Counted from the stretch's first letter, positions 19,889-30,091 are shown. The stretch is DNA of 64,000 nucleotides from Candidatus Bathyarchaeota archaeon (GCA_005888755.1 VBBQ01000030.1:1-64000), one strand, 5' to 3'. Numbers and translations are program-made. Notes: generated from the sequence alone by a model not told the origin.

Positions 19889-20382
19889 GCCACGCGGGCT
19901 ACTTGGGCGAGGAACTGGCGAAGGCGCAGACCGCATTGCAGTTTGGATTACGATACGATCAGGATAGACCTCTGAGGCCACACGAAACTCCGGCTCAACC
20001 TGTAGCAGGAGGGACCAAAACTACGGCGTCGGCGCCTCCGAAGATACCGGCAGTCCCGGTGCTAACTGTGAAACAACTAGAGGAAACTGTTCCAGGAACG
20101 TTGGTGGACCTGTTTTTCTCAGTGACAGATTTGCCAAGGGAACAGGTTTTGGGAGGCGTGTTCCTCCTACCTGATGAAACGGGGACCAATCGGACATTCC
20201 CTCGAACATCTCAGCGTCTCGAGGTTGAATGGGGTCCAACGAGCAAGTTGATCATGGGCGGAGCAGCTGATCTAGTTGTGGGTGCTCTCTTGCGGATTGT
20301 CGGTAAGTACGACCAGAATAGTCTGGTTCATGGAGAACAGCTTGTGGTCTTGACTCGCGTGGCTAAGGTCCTAGGACGATGA
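19846..20382 (+). CDS. DUF4346-like region plus C-terminal domain; probable continuation of the MtrA-like protein in a shifted frame
   Basis: GLVTQLSHAGYLGEELAKAQTALQFGLRYDQDRPL, overlapping the preceding ORF by 43 nt. Confidence 0.6.
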   Translation: MLLGLLRDGLVTQLSHAGYLGEELAKAQTALQFGLRYDQDRPLRPHETPAQPVAGGTKTTASAPPKIPAVPVLTVKQLEETVPGTLVDLFFSVTDLPREQVLGGVFLLPDETGTNRTFPRTSQRLEVEWGPTSKLIMGGAADLVVGALLRIVGKYDQNSLVHGEQLVVLTRVAKVLGR

Positions 20383-20401
20383 TTGGAAGAGAGGTGACAG
20401 T

Positions 20402-20638
20402 GTGAGTATGTCCAACGTTGTGATAAGATCTACCGAGAACGGGCCGAACCTCGTTATTGTCGATGGAAAAGTCGTTCAGGCTTGGTGCCGGTGCGGCGGG
20501 TCCACGCTCATGCCTTTCTGCGACGGGACGCACGCACGATGTCAAGGTTCGTTAGAGAAGCCAGTGGAGGACCGGGCAGTTGAGTCGGGTTGCGGAAGCT
20601 GGGTTCTTGCAAAAAACGGTCTAGTACTCATAGGCTGA
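20402..20638 (+). CDS. CDGSH iron-sulfur domain protein (GTG start)
   Basis: CRCGGSTLMPFCDGTHAR matches CxCxx(S/T)xxxPxCDG(S/T)H. Confidence 0.92.
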   Translation: MSMSNVVIRSTENGPNLVIVDGKVVQAWCRCGGSTLMPFCDGTHARCQGSLEKPVEDRAVESGCGSWVLAKNGLVLIG

Positions 20639-20698
20639 CGAAGAGAGGAACACAGTAGCCATTACGCCCGATCGCCTGCTCGTCGCAGTGTTCTCGCT

Positions 20699-22717
20699 AT
20701 GACTGGCCGATCTGGCGCCCGGATTAGATCCTTGGCACTATTGTTTCTTGGGCTTGCTCTCACCTCGACCAGTCCTGTATGGGTCCATGCAGATACTGCG
20801 CCTGCCGGAATATTCAGAATAACGTTGATGGTTCCACAGCCGAATCAGGCCCGACAGAGCTGGTCGCTGCTCGTCCAGAGCAACCTTCAGGCGCTGGGCA
20901 TCGATGCCCAGAGGGTTGTTCTTGACTGGCCCACGATATACGATAGGGCGCTTACGCCGGGCTCTGATGTTCTCGGGAGAAGCTACAACAACGGTGGTTT
21001 TGATGCGTTATTTCTCGGCTATGCTCTCGGGATAGATGCCGATCCATGGTCTTACTATCACAGTTCACAGTTTGCTCCGATAGGTTCCAACTATTATCTC
21101 TGGAATAACAGCCAGAATAACCAGCTGACCAAGCAGATCAAGGAAACAATCGACAAGACGCAGCGGTTAGACTTGGTGAAGCAGTGGCAGGCGCTCGCAT
21201 ATGACCAGCAACCCTCCGCCACGATACTTTACACGAAGGAAATTGTTGCTTTTGATTATACCATGCCGAATGCCCAGTACGTGTTCAGCACCTACCACTT
21301 TCCGTATTGGCCGCCGATCGAGCAATTGTCGATGATGGGCGGGTCTATGACAGGCTCGATTACCCTTGCTCAGACCGGACCGGCTCCGTCGGAGGGGTTC
21401 AACCCGACACTGAGCAGTTCCTATTACGACCAGACAGTGTACGGAGCAATGTTCAGTGCGATGGCGCAGAGGAATGATACGATCTTCAAGAATATGATTC
21501 CGCAGCTGGCGGCTGGATGGTCTGTTGCCTCGGATCAGAAGACATGGACTGTGTCGTTGCGTCCTGGGGTGACATGGCATGACGGGGTTCCGTTCAATGC
21601 GACAGATGTCAAATTCACATTTGACGCGCTTCAAGATGATACTCTGGCGGCGGACAATGAGGCGTTCATCAAAGGGATAGTCGGCGGAAAAAGCGACGTA
21701 ACAATCGTGGACCCATACACTGTAAGGTTCACTCTCCCGAGTCCCTACGCGTACTTCGTGGAAAACGTTCTCACTACACCAATTATTCCCGCCCACGTGC
21801 TGGGGAGTGTTCCGTACGCAGACTGGAGGACGGACCCCTTCAACACGGGGATTGGTGGTGGGCCTGTTGGAACGGGACCCTACAAGTTTGTCAGCTATGA
21901 TCCTGCGACCGAGACAAATCATCTGACAAGGAATGACAACTACTTTGATTTTCCCGAGAACGGGAAGACTGCTCTTCAGAATAGGGGAGCTTTCGAGGTG
22001 AAGGACTATTACGTCAAACACATACCGAGCTCCGATAACGCTGTTTCTGCCCTCAAGACAGGCTCGGTAAGCGTCCTCGACGCACAGTACGCTCTGGAGA
22101 CCCAAACGAGCTTTCTCGCCACCTGGCCGTCGAACCAGTGGACGTCTTATGACGCGTTCGGGGTCCAGGAGCTCGGCTTCAACATGAAACACCCCATATT
22201 TGGAACAGGAGTCAATACCCCGCTAGGCCTTAATGATCCTTCGAAGGCCTCTCTTGCCGCCAAATATGTTCGTCAGGCTATCAGCTACGCGATCCCGAGA
22301 GATCTGATAATACAGCAGCTTCTCGCCGGATACGGTAATCCTGGGATAACGACTCCGGTCGTGGGCAACTACCGGACGGGCTTCGCTGTCACCGACGGGT
22401 TCAACACGGCTCTCACCCCGTACAGTTTCAACCTCACAAAATCCCGGCAGTTATTGCAAGCTGCTGGCTTGTTCCCGGCCGCCCCTCCAAGCATTTGGGA
22501 AACCTGGGGGTTCGCCATCACCGTCATGCTCCTGGCAACAGTTGTCACGCTTGCAGCACTCTACACTGTAGAGGTGCGGCGAAACCGTCCCACCCGCTCA
22601 ATACCACCGACACTACCATCGTCCTCACCGTCCCCGAGCAGTCCCGAGCGCCCACTTTCCACCGGTTCCCCAGCCGAACTTCCTTTCAACAACCCGGGAG
22701 CCGCCATGGACCCATAG
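20699..22717 (+). CDS. SBP_bac_5 (peptide/nickel-type) substrate-binding protein with permuted domain order and C-terminal TM anchor
   Basis: LAAGWSVASDQKTWTVSLRPGVTWHDGVPFNATDVKFTFDAL family signature; C-terminal-type lobe lies at the N-terminus. Confidence 0.88.
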   Translation: MTGRSGARIRSLALLFLGLALTSTSPVWVHADTAPAGIFRITLMVPQPNQARQSWSLLVQSNLQALGIDAQRVVLDWPTIYDRALTPGSDVLGRSYNNGGFDALFLGYALGIDADPWSYYHSSQFAPIGSNYYLWNNSQNNQLTKQIKETIDKTQRLDLVKQWQALAYDQQPSATILYTKEIVAFDYTMPNAQYVFSTYHFPYWPPIEQLSMMGGSMTGSITLAQTGPAPSEGFNPTLSSSYYDQTVYGAMFSAMAQRNDTIFKNMIPQLAAGWSVASDQKTWTVSLRPGVTWHDGVPFNATDVKFTFDALQDDTLAADNEAFIKGIVGGKSDVTIVDPYTVRFTLPSPYAYFVENVLTTPIIPAHVLGSVPYADWRTDPFNTGIGGGPVGTGPYKFVSYDPATETNHLTRNDNYFDFPENGKTALQNRGAFEVKDYYVKHIPSSDNAVSALKTGSVSVLDAQYALETQTSFLATWPSNQWTSYDAFGVQELGFNMKHPIFGTGVNTPLGLNDPSKASLAAKYVRQAISYAIPRDLIIQQLLAGYGNPGITTPVVGNYRTGFAVTDGFNTALTPYSFNLTKSRQLLQAAGLFPAAPPSIWETWGFAITVMLLATVVTLAALYTVEVRRNRPTRSIPPTLPSSSPSPSSPERPLSTGSPAELPFNNPGAAMDP

Positions 22718-22867
22718 AAAGTCTCTGCAGTCGTTCCAATCGCCCGGAGACAGCTGTCCTTGAATGAGGACACACATGACAACGAAGATCACGAAATCGA
22801 AGTTCGCTAAAGAAAACGGAGAAAAGATCTAGATTTTTATTCGCCTAACGCTCCAGTTCAGTAGACG

Positions 22868-23746
22868 TTGAGTATCCCCGAGGCGGGCACCCAGCGACGT
22901 CCTGCTAAGCCGGTACACGTAGTAGTATTTGGCCTTTTCAGCATAGTCTTTGGTGGGGTCGTAACCTTTGCAGTACTAGCCCTTGCTGCTATCGCCAGCA
23001 TTACACAGGCTGATCCTTGGTATCCTTTGGTGGCTCTCACCAGCATTGGATGGGTCATATGTGGAATCGGTTACTTTCGGGGAAAGCGTTGGGCTTGGGC
23101 AGGTTCCATTCTGGTGTACGGAGGGGCTTTGGCAGCCAGTGTTGCCGAAGCATTCCTTCGTATACTTGTCTGGGGAATATTCATCGAACCAATAATCCTC
23201 GTCTATTTATTGGTACCCAGCGTGCGGGCTTACTTCTTCCGCTCTCCCTGGCTCTCCCTTGGAGCGGCTGAGACAGAGATTACTCCCTCTATTGGCTCTC
23301 TGCCGATCGCTGATCGCGAGAGAAACCGTCTGCACATTGGCAGCGGCGCAAATAAAATTCTCACCGGAGTTCTAATGCTGGCGATCGTATCTGTCGTCCC
23401 TGGTGTCGCACTCTCTGTGCATACAGTCTCGGTAACTGGCGTAACTCTCAACATTTATCCTGGAAACCCTGACAATCCGTGGTTCGGCTCTCGGCGGACC
23501 GTCAGTACCTCTATGTTCACCTGGGGACATGGTCTGATGGGATTCAGCTTCTCATTGGTCGATTATGACCCCTGGCAAGGGCATTCCATAGATTCGATCT
23601 CTCTCAAGACACAGGGCTTTGTCCTCTATTCACCTCCCCTTCCCATTTCTGTGCCGGCTCTCGGAGCGGTTGCCCTATCGATGCGGCTTCAAGCTCCAGA
23701 CTACGACTACTACGGACCGATAACCATAGAAATCCAAACCTCATAG
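22868..23746 (+). CDS. Hypothetical membrane protein
   Basis: 292-aa ORF with hydrophobic segments. Confidence 0.6.
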   Translation: MSIPEAGTQRRPAKPVHVVVFGLFSIVFGGVVTFAVLALAAIASITQADPWYPLVALTSIGWVICGIGYFRGKRWAWAGSILVYGGALAASVAEAFLRILVWGIFIEPIILVYLLVPSVRAYFFRSPWLSLGAAETEITPSIGSLPIADRERNRLHIGSGANKILTGVLMLAIVSVVPGVALSVHTVSVTGVTLNIYPGNPDNPWFGSRRTVSTSMFTWGHGLMGFSFSLVDYDPWQGHSIDSISLKTQGFVLYSPPLPISVPALGAVALSMRLQAPDYDYYGPITIEIQTS

Positions 23747-23823
23747 GGTTCGTTGTCAGCACAAAGGTTCATGAATTCTTCGAGAGGAGTTAGGCAATTG
23801 ATCGGCTAGCGGGTTGTGGCCGA

Positions 23824-25134
23824 TTACCCACGCTCTGATAGCAATTCGAGATATGAGTGAGCTAGAATTTTTGTAACGCTTACGAGGTCGGTTATGCGTA
23901 CGTGTTCGTCTATTCCGTGAATGTTGCTGTCTTGTCGTGTGGCGCCTAGCACGGCTACGGGTATGCCAAGGTTAGTGACAACTGCCATATCGGTAGACCC
24001 CTGGCTTCCCGCTAGCGGTGTGTCTCTTCCCAGAACTTTTCTCGCCTGTTTTCTGACAACTTTGACTAGCTTGTGGTTGGGATTTGTAAGCATCGGATCG
24101 TATCCGAGGATCTTCTTCATCGACACCTTTGCTGGACTATTCTTTGCGAACTCTCTAACGACCCTATTGATCTCTTTCTCGACTATTGCAGCTTTCTCTT
24201 CTGGTATGAATCGTCTGTCGACTAGTATCTCGCATGTGTCGGGTATGATATTGCCTTTCAAGCCGCCTTTGATCATGTTCACGTAGAGGCCTGGCCGCAT
24301 CTTCTTGGTCCCATACATCGGCTCCGCTGGAATCTTCGATCTTCTCTTCCCGATTTCCTGACCTAGAACTTTCAATTTCTCGATCAAACCAGCAGCCTCC
24401 TCAATCGCGTTGACACCGGTCCAACCACGGCCCGAGTGAGCAGCCACACCCTTGACAGCGATGACAAACTCGGAATCTCCCAGGGCTGCGACATGGAGAA
24501 CTTCTATACCGCTATCACTGGATATGCAATAATCGATATCCTTCGTAATCACGCGTTTATCGACTAGATAATTCACGCCAGTATAGCCGCCCACTTCTTC
24601 ATCAGTTGTGAACGTCGGAATAATCGACCCGGCAAACTTGGCACCAGTCTCCACCAACGCCTTCAACGAAAAGATAGTACACGCGTCCGACCCTTTCATG
24701 TCAGCCGCTCCCCGCCCATAGATCTGGTTATTCCTGATAGTCGGTTCGAACGGGTCGTTGGTCCATCCTGAAGGGTCCGCTGGGACAACATCCACATGCC
24801 CGTTGAGAAGTATCTTCGGACCGTCACCCTCGCCCTTGAGAGTCGCATACGTATTCGGCCGCGGACCCTTAAGCCCGACCTCAGGGCTAACCTTTCTTTT
24901 GATCGTGGCCTCGGGAATATAGCTCACAGAAGGCGTAACACCCAGCTCCTTGAGCTCCCGAGCAAGAACCTGCGAGATCTTCGGATAGTTCAGACCCGGA
25001 GGAACAGTAGTATCAATACTGACGAGGCGGCAGGTAAGATCCATCAGGTCCTTCTTGTGAGCGTCAATCCAACGATCAACCTGTCTCAGGACAGTTTGAG
25101 AGGCCAACGGATATCGTTTGGATCTGGGCCCCAC
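23824..25134 (-). CDS. M20 family metallopeptidase/ArgE-DapE-type deacylase
   Basis: LLNGHVDVVPADPSGWTNDPFEP, YGRGAADMKGSDAC, TTDEEVGGYTG, GSQGSTDMAV. Confidence 0.92.
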   Translation of the reverse strand: MGPRSKRYPLASQTVLRQVDRWIDAHKKDLMDLTCRLVSIDTTVPPGLNYPKISQVLARELKELGVTPSVSYIPEATIKRKVSPEVGLKGPRPNTYATLKGEGDGPKILLNGHVDVVPADPSGWTNDPFEPTIRNNQIYGRGAADMKGSDACTIFSLKALVETGAKFAGSIIPTFTTDEEVGGYTGVNYLVDKRVITKDIDYCISSDSGIEVLHVAALGDSEFVIAVKGVAAHSGRGWTGVNAIEEAAGLIEKLKVLGQEIGKRRSKIPAEPMYGTKKMRPGLYVNMIKGGLKGNIIPDTCEILVDRRFIPEEKAAIVEKEINRVVREFAKNSPAKVSMKKILGYDPMLTNPNHKLVKVVRKQARKVLGRDTPLAGSQGSTDMAVVTNLGIPVAVLGATRQDSNIHGIDEHVRITDLVSVTKILAHSYLELLSERG

Positions 25135-25141
25135 TCGTTAA

Positions 25142-25570
25142 TTGTTCTTTCGGACCCTTGCTGAGGCACGCTTAATTCTTGGAGCCTCCAATCTCTGTAG
25201 TCGGAGGAGCGAAAGCGTGGACCTCTTGGGACTCGTTCTCCACGGTGTGCCTATTCTGGTCCTGGTTCCTTGCATCGTCTGGATAGTGAGATTCAACATT
25301 TCCCAGCAGAAAGGGGAACGATTGACCCTCAAATGGCGAGACATGGACCCGGTCAGAAAGACCGTAGCCAGTCTCATATCTGTCTGGATTTGTTTGAACC
25401 TGTACTTATCGGTCGGAAACGAGCTCGCTAATCTCAATGTATTAGTTCTACCGCTTGGCTCGATCTACTCTATCTACGGGCCTATTCTGGTATGGGCATC
25501 AGCCTCTTCTATAGTGGGGCTGGCTGTCCTGCTTTCAATCAGGTTCCCCAGACGCCCCGTTATTGCCTGA
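25142..25570 (+). CDS. Hypothetical membrane protein
   Basis: 142-aa ORF with hydrophobic segments. Confidence 0.45.
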   Translation: MFFRTLAEARLILGASNLCSRRSESVDLLGLVLHGVPILVLVPCIVWIVRFNISQQKGERLTLKWRDMDPVRKTVASLISVWICLNLYLSVGNELANLNVLVLPLGSIYSIYGPILVWASASSIVGLAVLLSIRFPRRPVIA

Positions 25571-25653
25571 CTTTTCTTTTGATACCAATTTGGAGGGCGC
25601 TGCTGGCTGAGAGAGCGGCGATCTTGGATGTTCTATTCTCGTTTAAGGCGAGG

Positions 25654-26586
25654 CTAGGTTACAATGTTCATTGTTCTTTTCGGTAGATGCTTCTCGATTT
25701 CCTCATCGAGCCAGCGTCTGACCACCGTGTTACTTCGCATCGTGTCCATCGTTACCTTCTCGACCCCATCAAGGCCCTTGAGCCAATTGTGAATCTCCTC
25801 GGCCTCTGAAATGTTCAGGCAGAGCATGGCATAGATCGAAAATCCCTCGGCGTCAACAAACGAAAACACGAGCCTATCCGTCTTGACACGCATAAGTTTG
25901 TCGACCTCCGCCTTCTTTGCCGGATCAGGACAGAAAATCAGAAAATCACAGGCAACGCCTGGATACTTGTCGTAGTCAAGCATCGGCAACAGATAGAAGG
26001 CCATGCCCTTCGTTAATGGCGTTAATCGTCTTTTCACTGTCCGTGTCGACACCCCGACCTCTCTTGCTATTTCAGAAGGGCTTCTTCTAGGGTCCTTCCT
26101 CAACGCCCTCACAATTTGCCAATCTGTCCCTTTGAGTGCCCGACTAAACGGTGGAAAACCACCCTTCCAAACAATCGCCTGTTTGCTCTGACAGACCGAT
26201 TTGAACGTCTGAATCTTCTCAGCTAGATCTCGCTTGTCCTTGTGATAGAATATTACTCGCAAACCCTTGCCGTGAAAATTGATCATGATCACGACGCCGT
26301 CCATCTGTTCGATCTGAGAAATCACCGAACTCTTCCTGTCTTCCTTGTCTACAGTCAATTGTGCGCCCGCAGACTCGAGGCCTACCACGTGAGGGTTCAG
26401 AACAACCTGCCAGCCTTTGAGGAAGCCGGACTCACGCGCCCGGCTTATTCTCCTTCTAACAGTTTCCTCATCAACTCCAATCTTCGCTGCAATGCTACTG
26501 TAGGACTCCCGGACGTTCCATCGAAACGAACTGGGACTAGTCAATTCTTTTACTATGCGAATGTCCAGGTCGACCGGGCGCTGCAA
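25654..26586 (-). CDS. Lrp/AsnC-like regulator with two winged-HTH segments
   Basis: YSSIAAKIGVDEETVRRRISRARESGFLKGWQVVLNP and DWQIVRALRKDPRRSPSEIAREVGVSTRTVKRRLTPL. Confidence 0.85.
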   Translation of the reverse strand: MQRPVDLDIRIVKELTSPSSFRWNVRESYSSIAAKIGVDEETVRRRISRARESGFLKGWQVVLNPHVVGLESAGAQLTVDKEDRKSSVISQIEQMDGVVIMINFHGKGLRVIFYHKDKRDLAEKIQTFKSVCQSKQAIVWKGGFPPFSRALKGTDWQIVRALRKDPRRSPSEIAREVGVSTRTVKRRLTPLTKGMAFYLLPMLDYDKYPGVACDFLIFCPDPAKKAEVDKLMRVKTDRLVFSFVDAEGFSIYAMLCLNISEAEEIHNWLKGLDGVEKVTMDTMRSNTVVRRWLDEEIEKHLPKRTMNIVT

Positions 26587-26706
26587 ATCTGCAGAACTTG
26601 GTCCATGATCAAGGTCTAAAAAAAGTGTCCGAAAACCGGCCCGGACTTAGGCGTTCAGCTATGAACTGCTCTCAGCTTGTACTGTTCTGCAAGGAGAATC
26701 AGATCG

Positions 26707-27222
26707 ATGAACCCTCTTCAGTTATCCTCCAACGTTCATGACTCTACAAAACCCTCGACCCGTAGCCGCAAGAAACTCTGGATAATAATCGGAGCAGTAG
26801 CTGTCGTCTTGATTGTAATTGCGAGTGTAGCCTACGTGGCAAACCGGCCCGGCACGGCTCCTCAACCACCAAACGGTCCCAATGTCACAGTATGGGATAC
26901 GGGCTATTGTTCTAACAGCGGAAACTGTGGCTACAGTCCCACAACCAAGAATGTAACTGCAGGAACCACCTTGACTTGGACGAACACCGGGAACCAGGCG
27001 CACACTGTCACAGAATGTACCAGTACAGACTCTAGCACCGCATGCCCTAGTGGTGAGGGTGCGAACACTTTGACTTCACGAAGCTTCGACTCGAACACTC
27101 AATCCCCATCCGGGTTCACGAAAAACCAGCAGTACCAGTATACAATCAACCTAAGCCCAGGCACTTACAATTATTATTGCACGTTACATCTATGGATGCA
27201 CGGAACCATAGTGGTCTCGTAG
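26707..27222 (+). CDS. Membrane-anchored cupredoxin (plastocyanin-like)
   Basis: N-terminal TM; GTTLTWTNTGNQAHTVTE and GTYNYYCTLHLWMHGTIVVS (His, Cys, His, Met ligands). Confidence 0.9.
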   Translation: MNPLQLSSNVHDSTKPSTRSRKKLWIIIGAVAVVLIVIASVAYVANRPGTAPQPPNGPNVTVWDTGYCSNSGNCGYSPTTKNVTAGTTLTWTNTGNQAHTVTECTSTDSSTACPSGEGANTLTSRSFDSNTQSPSGFTKNQQYQYTINLSPGTYNYYCTLHLWMHGTIVVS

Positions 27223-27290
27223 ACAGGCTGGGCAAGAAGCACACTTTAGGTCGATCGGATCCGCGATGCGATCCCGCAAACTGACGACAA

Positions 27291-27653
27291 TTGTTATTCT
27301 TTGAATTGATAGTAGGTCTGATCATCTTTCTCGGAGGAACGGCTCTAACTGTTCTCGCAACAGACAAGATCCTAGGGATCATTCACGTCGGGCTCGGGTT
27401 TCTCGCCTTTCCAGTGGCGTATGGACTCTGGAGGCGGGACAGTTTGGCCTGGAATGCCGCTCTGCTTCTGAACCTTGCCAGTATTCTCTACAGCACTGTC
27501 TCTGAAATAATCGTGGTGAATGGAGTTTTGCTACCAGGTAATGCACTCCAGGGCTCAATCGGTGGAACAATCGTGGCAATCATAATCAGTCTCGCAATGG
27601 TAATCCTTCTCGCTCAAGAAAGACTTCGACCCCAAATCCCAACACAAGGATAG
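27291..27653 (+). CDS. Hypothetical membrane protein
   Basis: 120-aa hydrophobic ORF. Confidence 0.5.
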   Translation: MLFFELIVGLIIFLGGTALTVLATDKILGIIHVGLGFLAFPVAYGLWRRDSLAWNAALLLNLASILYSTVSEIIVVNGVLLPGNALQGSIGGTIVAIIISLAMVILLAQERLRPQIPTQG

Positions 27654-27779
27654 GCATAGCCAGACGTCAACTTGGTCGTTAAGTATCGCCACTCGCTCTA
27701 GGTCATCTATTCTCCAAAGAGGGTCGACGCCACGGTCGAGATATCCATCGAGAACCTAACGAAACACTACGACAAGCTT

Positions 27780-28487
27780 GTGGCTCTGGACAACGTCAGT
27801 CTCAAAATAGCTTCAGGCGAGGTCTTCGGGCTTCTCGGACCCAACGGCGCAGGCAAGAGCACCATTCTGAAGATAATGGTCGGGATCCTCAGACCAACCA
27901 CCGGGACGATTCGACTTGGCGAACATGACATCGTGACAGACCCGGAAAAGGCGAAGAAACTCATTGGATATTTGCCGGAGAATCCCAGCCTCTATACTGG
28001 GCTAACGACCTTGGAGTTTCTTCAGTTTGTAGGAAAGATTAGGGGAGTAGCAGATGATCTTCTCGACCAGGAGATATCCGACTCTCTCAAGAGCTTCGGG
28101 TTGGAGGAGAAGCGTAACAGTCTGGTCGGTAGCTTGTCGAAGGGTATGAAGCAGAAGGTAGCGCTGATCGCTACGAGTCTGCACAGTCCCTCGGTTCTTG
28201 TTTTGGATGAGCCGTTGACGGCGTTGGATCCGAAGACTCGGGTCTCGGTGAAGGACTGGATAGGTAACCAGACAAAGCGTGGCGTGACGACGATCCTCTC
28301 GACCCACGACTTGGACGTGGCCCAGACGCACGCGGGGAGGATCGCCATAATCGATCACGGGAAGATTGTGGCAGTGGGAGACGTTGAGAGTCTGAGGAGA
28401 TTGGCCAATACCGCGAGTGATGCGAGATTGGAAGACGTGTTTCTGCGATTGACTGAGGAAAAGGGCGAGGAGCCAGCCCGACATTGA
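27780..28487 (+). CDS. ABC transporter ATP-binding protein; homologous reading extends upstream to about 27741
   Basis: GPNGAGKST, LSKGMKQKVAL, LVLDEPLTALDP; upstream in-frame ISIENLTKHYDKL. Confidence 0.92.
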   Translation: MALDNVSLKIASGEVFGLLGPNGAGKSTILKIMVGILRPTTGTIRLGEHDIVTDPEKAKKLIGYLPENPSLYTGLTTLEFLQFVGKIRGVADDLLDQEISDSLKSFGLEEKRNSLVGSLSKGMKQKVALIATSLHSPSVLVLDEPLTALDPKTRVSVKDWIGNQTKRGVTTILSTHDLDVAQTHAGRIAIIDHGKIVAVGDVESLRRLANTASDARLEDVFLRLTEEKGEEPARH

Positions 28488-30091
28488 GCATCTCCGGTTC
28501 CGTCGGAACTATCGGCGTTCTCATGCGCTACTGGGTTAAGGGACGCTTCACAAAGGGGGCGATTCTTGGCCTCGTTGTCGGAGAAGCCTTCTCAGTAGTC
28601 TTCATCCTCTTCGGCAGTTCCACCTATCTCTCCTTCTCGAACAGGGTTGGCTTATCGACTGGTCTCTCGGAAGTCGCTCTAAGCATTCTACTCGCATTGT
28701 TTCTTGTCGGTTTGATCCAGAGCGGTTTCAATGGGAGTGGGCTGCCGGTGAGTTCAAGCGATGTCGATTATGTATTCACTTCACCAGTTCCCCCTCGGGA
28801 GGTCTTCGCCGCCAAGGTCCTGTTGAACTCGCTCACCACCGTTCTGTTCGGGTTTCCCCCGATCCTCGTGCTCTACCTGAGATTCTCCGCATACTACCAT
28901 ACACCATGGCCTGCTGCACTCTTGGCCGGGCTAGTCACTCTGATCTTTCTAGTAATCGGGTTGCTGCTCAGCGCGGACATTACACTCTCGCTCGGGCATG
29001 GGCTTGGAGAGAGGAAGAAGCTGTGGAGGAACATCTTCATCGTACTCGTCATGGTGCTAAGCCTGCTCCCCATCACCCTGCTTATTCCCGGAATCCCGTC
29101 GGGAATAGGTGAGGTCGCTCGGGTCCTGCCTAACGGCCTTGCAGCAGCGGTAAGCGTTGGTCTTGTCAGCGGGACTACAGGAGGGCTCGCGTATCTCGCG
29201 GACGTATCGCTGTTGTTTGCCTGGCTTGGAGGGGTATTGATCTTGGGTGTGAGAATGTCGCGCCAGCACTTCTACGACCTCCTCGAAGTCTCGGTGCCGG
29301 GCGGAGAAAAATTCGACAAACCCAACCAGGTCTCTCGGTTGGACCCGAGAGGAAAGTCGATCTGGTCGATCGTGAGGCTCAAGGAGAAGATTCTGATCAG
29401 CCGGACGCGGGAGGCGAGGGCGCAGTTCATCAGCGCCGTGTTCCTCTCAGGCTTCATGATCATCTACGCCCTGTCTGGCTCTTTCTCGTCATCGCCTACT
29501 TCGTTTCTCTTCATTCTCTTCATAATCGGGTCCTTCGGGTCCGGAACGGCGTCTCGATGGATAGAGAAGGAACGGCTCTGGATCTTGAAATCGTCACCTG
29601 TCAGCATGCGGAGGTACGTGAAAGAGGTCTATCGGGCTCGGGGTGCCCCCTTGTTGCTTTATCTGGTCCCAGTGATTGTAGCCGTGGGCGTCCCGCTGGT
29701 CCTAGGAGAGTTGTCTCAGCCATCTCTCTTGCTAGGTGTGATCTTGGCACTTCCAGGCGCGTTGGAGATTGCGAGTATCACTATGGCAGGAGGGATGTTC
29801 TTCGCATCGAAGTATGGACAGAGCTCCACGGACGACATCCTGTCATCTCAGCAGCAGGAATTGGCGGACATTCGAAGATTCCTCTTCCAGACGATCATCA
29901 ACCTCGTAATGGTCTCGCCAGTAATCCTGCTGGTCTTTGTTTCAGAGACTCTCGTCACCATACTCGGATCAGGCTACCTTCCAATCCTTGCAATCGGACT
30001 CGTAACGGTCTCAATCGCTTTCACCGTTCTCTCAATCAACTTCCTCCTGAACAAAGCAGGAGACGCGGTCAGCAAGAGAGAAGACCTCTAG
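28484..30091 (+). CDS. ABC transporter permease
   Basis: Overlaps the ATPase ORF by 4 nt; multiple TM segments. Confidence 0.8.
   Translation: MSISGSVGTIGVLMRYWVKGRFTKGAILGLVVGEAFSVVFILFGSSTYLSFSNRVGLSTGLSEVALSILLALFLVGLIQSGFNGSGLPVSSSDVDYVFTSPVPPREVFAAKVLLNSLTTVLFGFPPILVLYLRFSAYYHTPWPAALLAGLVTLIFLVIGLLLSADITLSLGHGLGERKKLWRNIFIVLVMVLSLLPITLLIPGIPSGIGEVARVLPNGLAAAVSVGLVSGTTGGLAYLADVSLLFAWLGGVLILGVRMSRQHFYDLLEVSVPGGEKFDKPNQVSRLDPRGKSIWSIVRLKEKILISRTREARAQFISAVFLSGFMIIYALSGSFSSSPTSFLFILFIIGSFGSGTASRWIEKERLWILKSSPVSMRRYVKEVYRARGAPLLLYLVPVIVAVGVPLVLGELSQPSLLLGVILALPGALEIASITMAGGMFFASKYGQSSTDDILSSQQQELADIRRFLFQTIINLVMVSPVILLVFVSETLVTILGSGYLPILAIGLVTVSIAFTVLSINFLLNKAGDAVSKREDL

Noticed and set aside
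21167-22192. 341-aa minus-strand ORF
   Set aside because: Fully antisense to the well-supported SBP_bac_5 gene; composition (Arg/His/Cys-rich) is typical of a shadow ORF.
28002-28524. Minus-strand ORFs of 160, 117 and 108 aa
   Set aside because: Antisense to the ABC ATPase gene, low-complexity composition.
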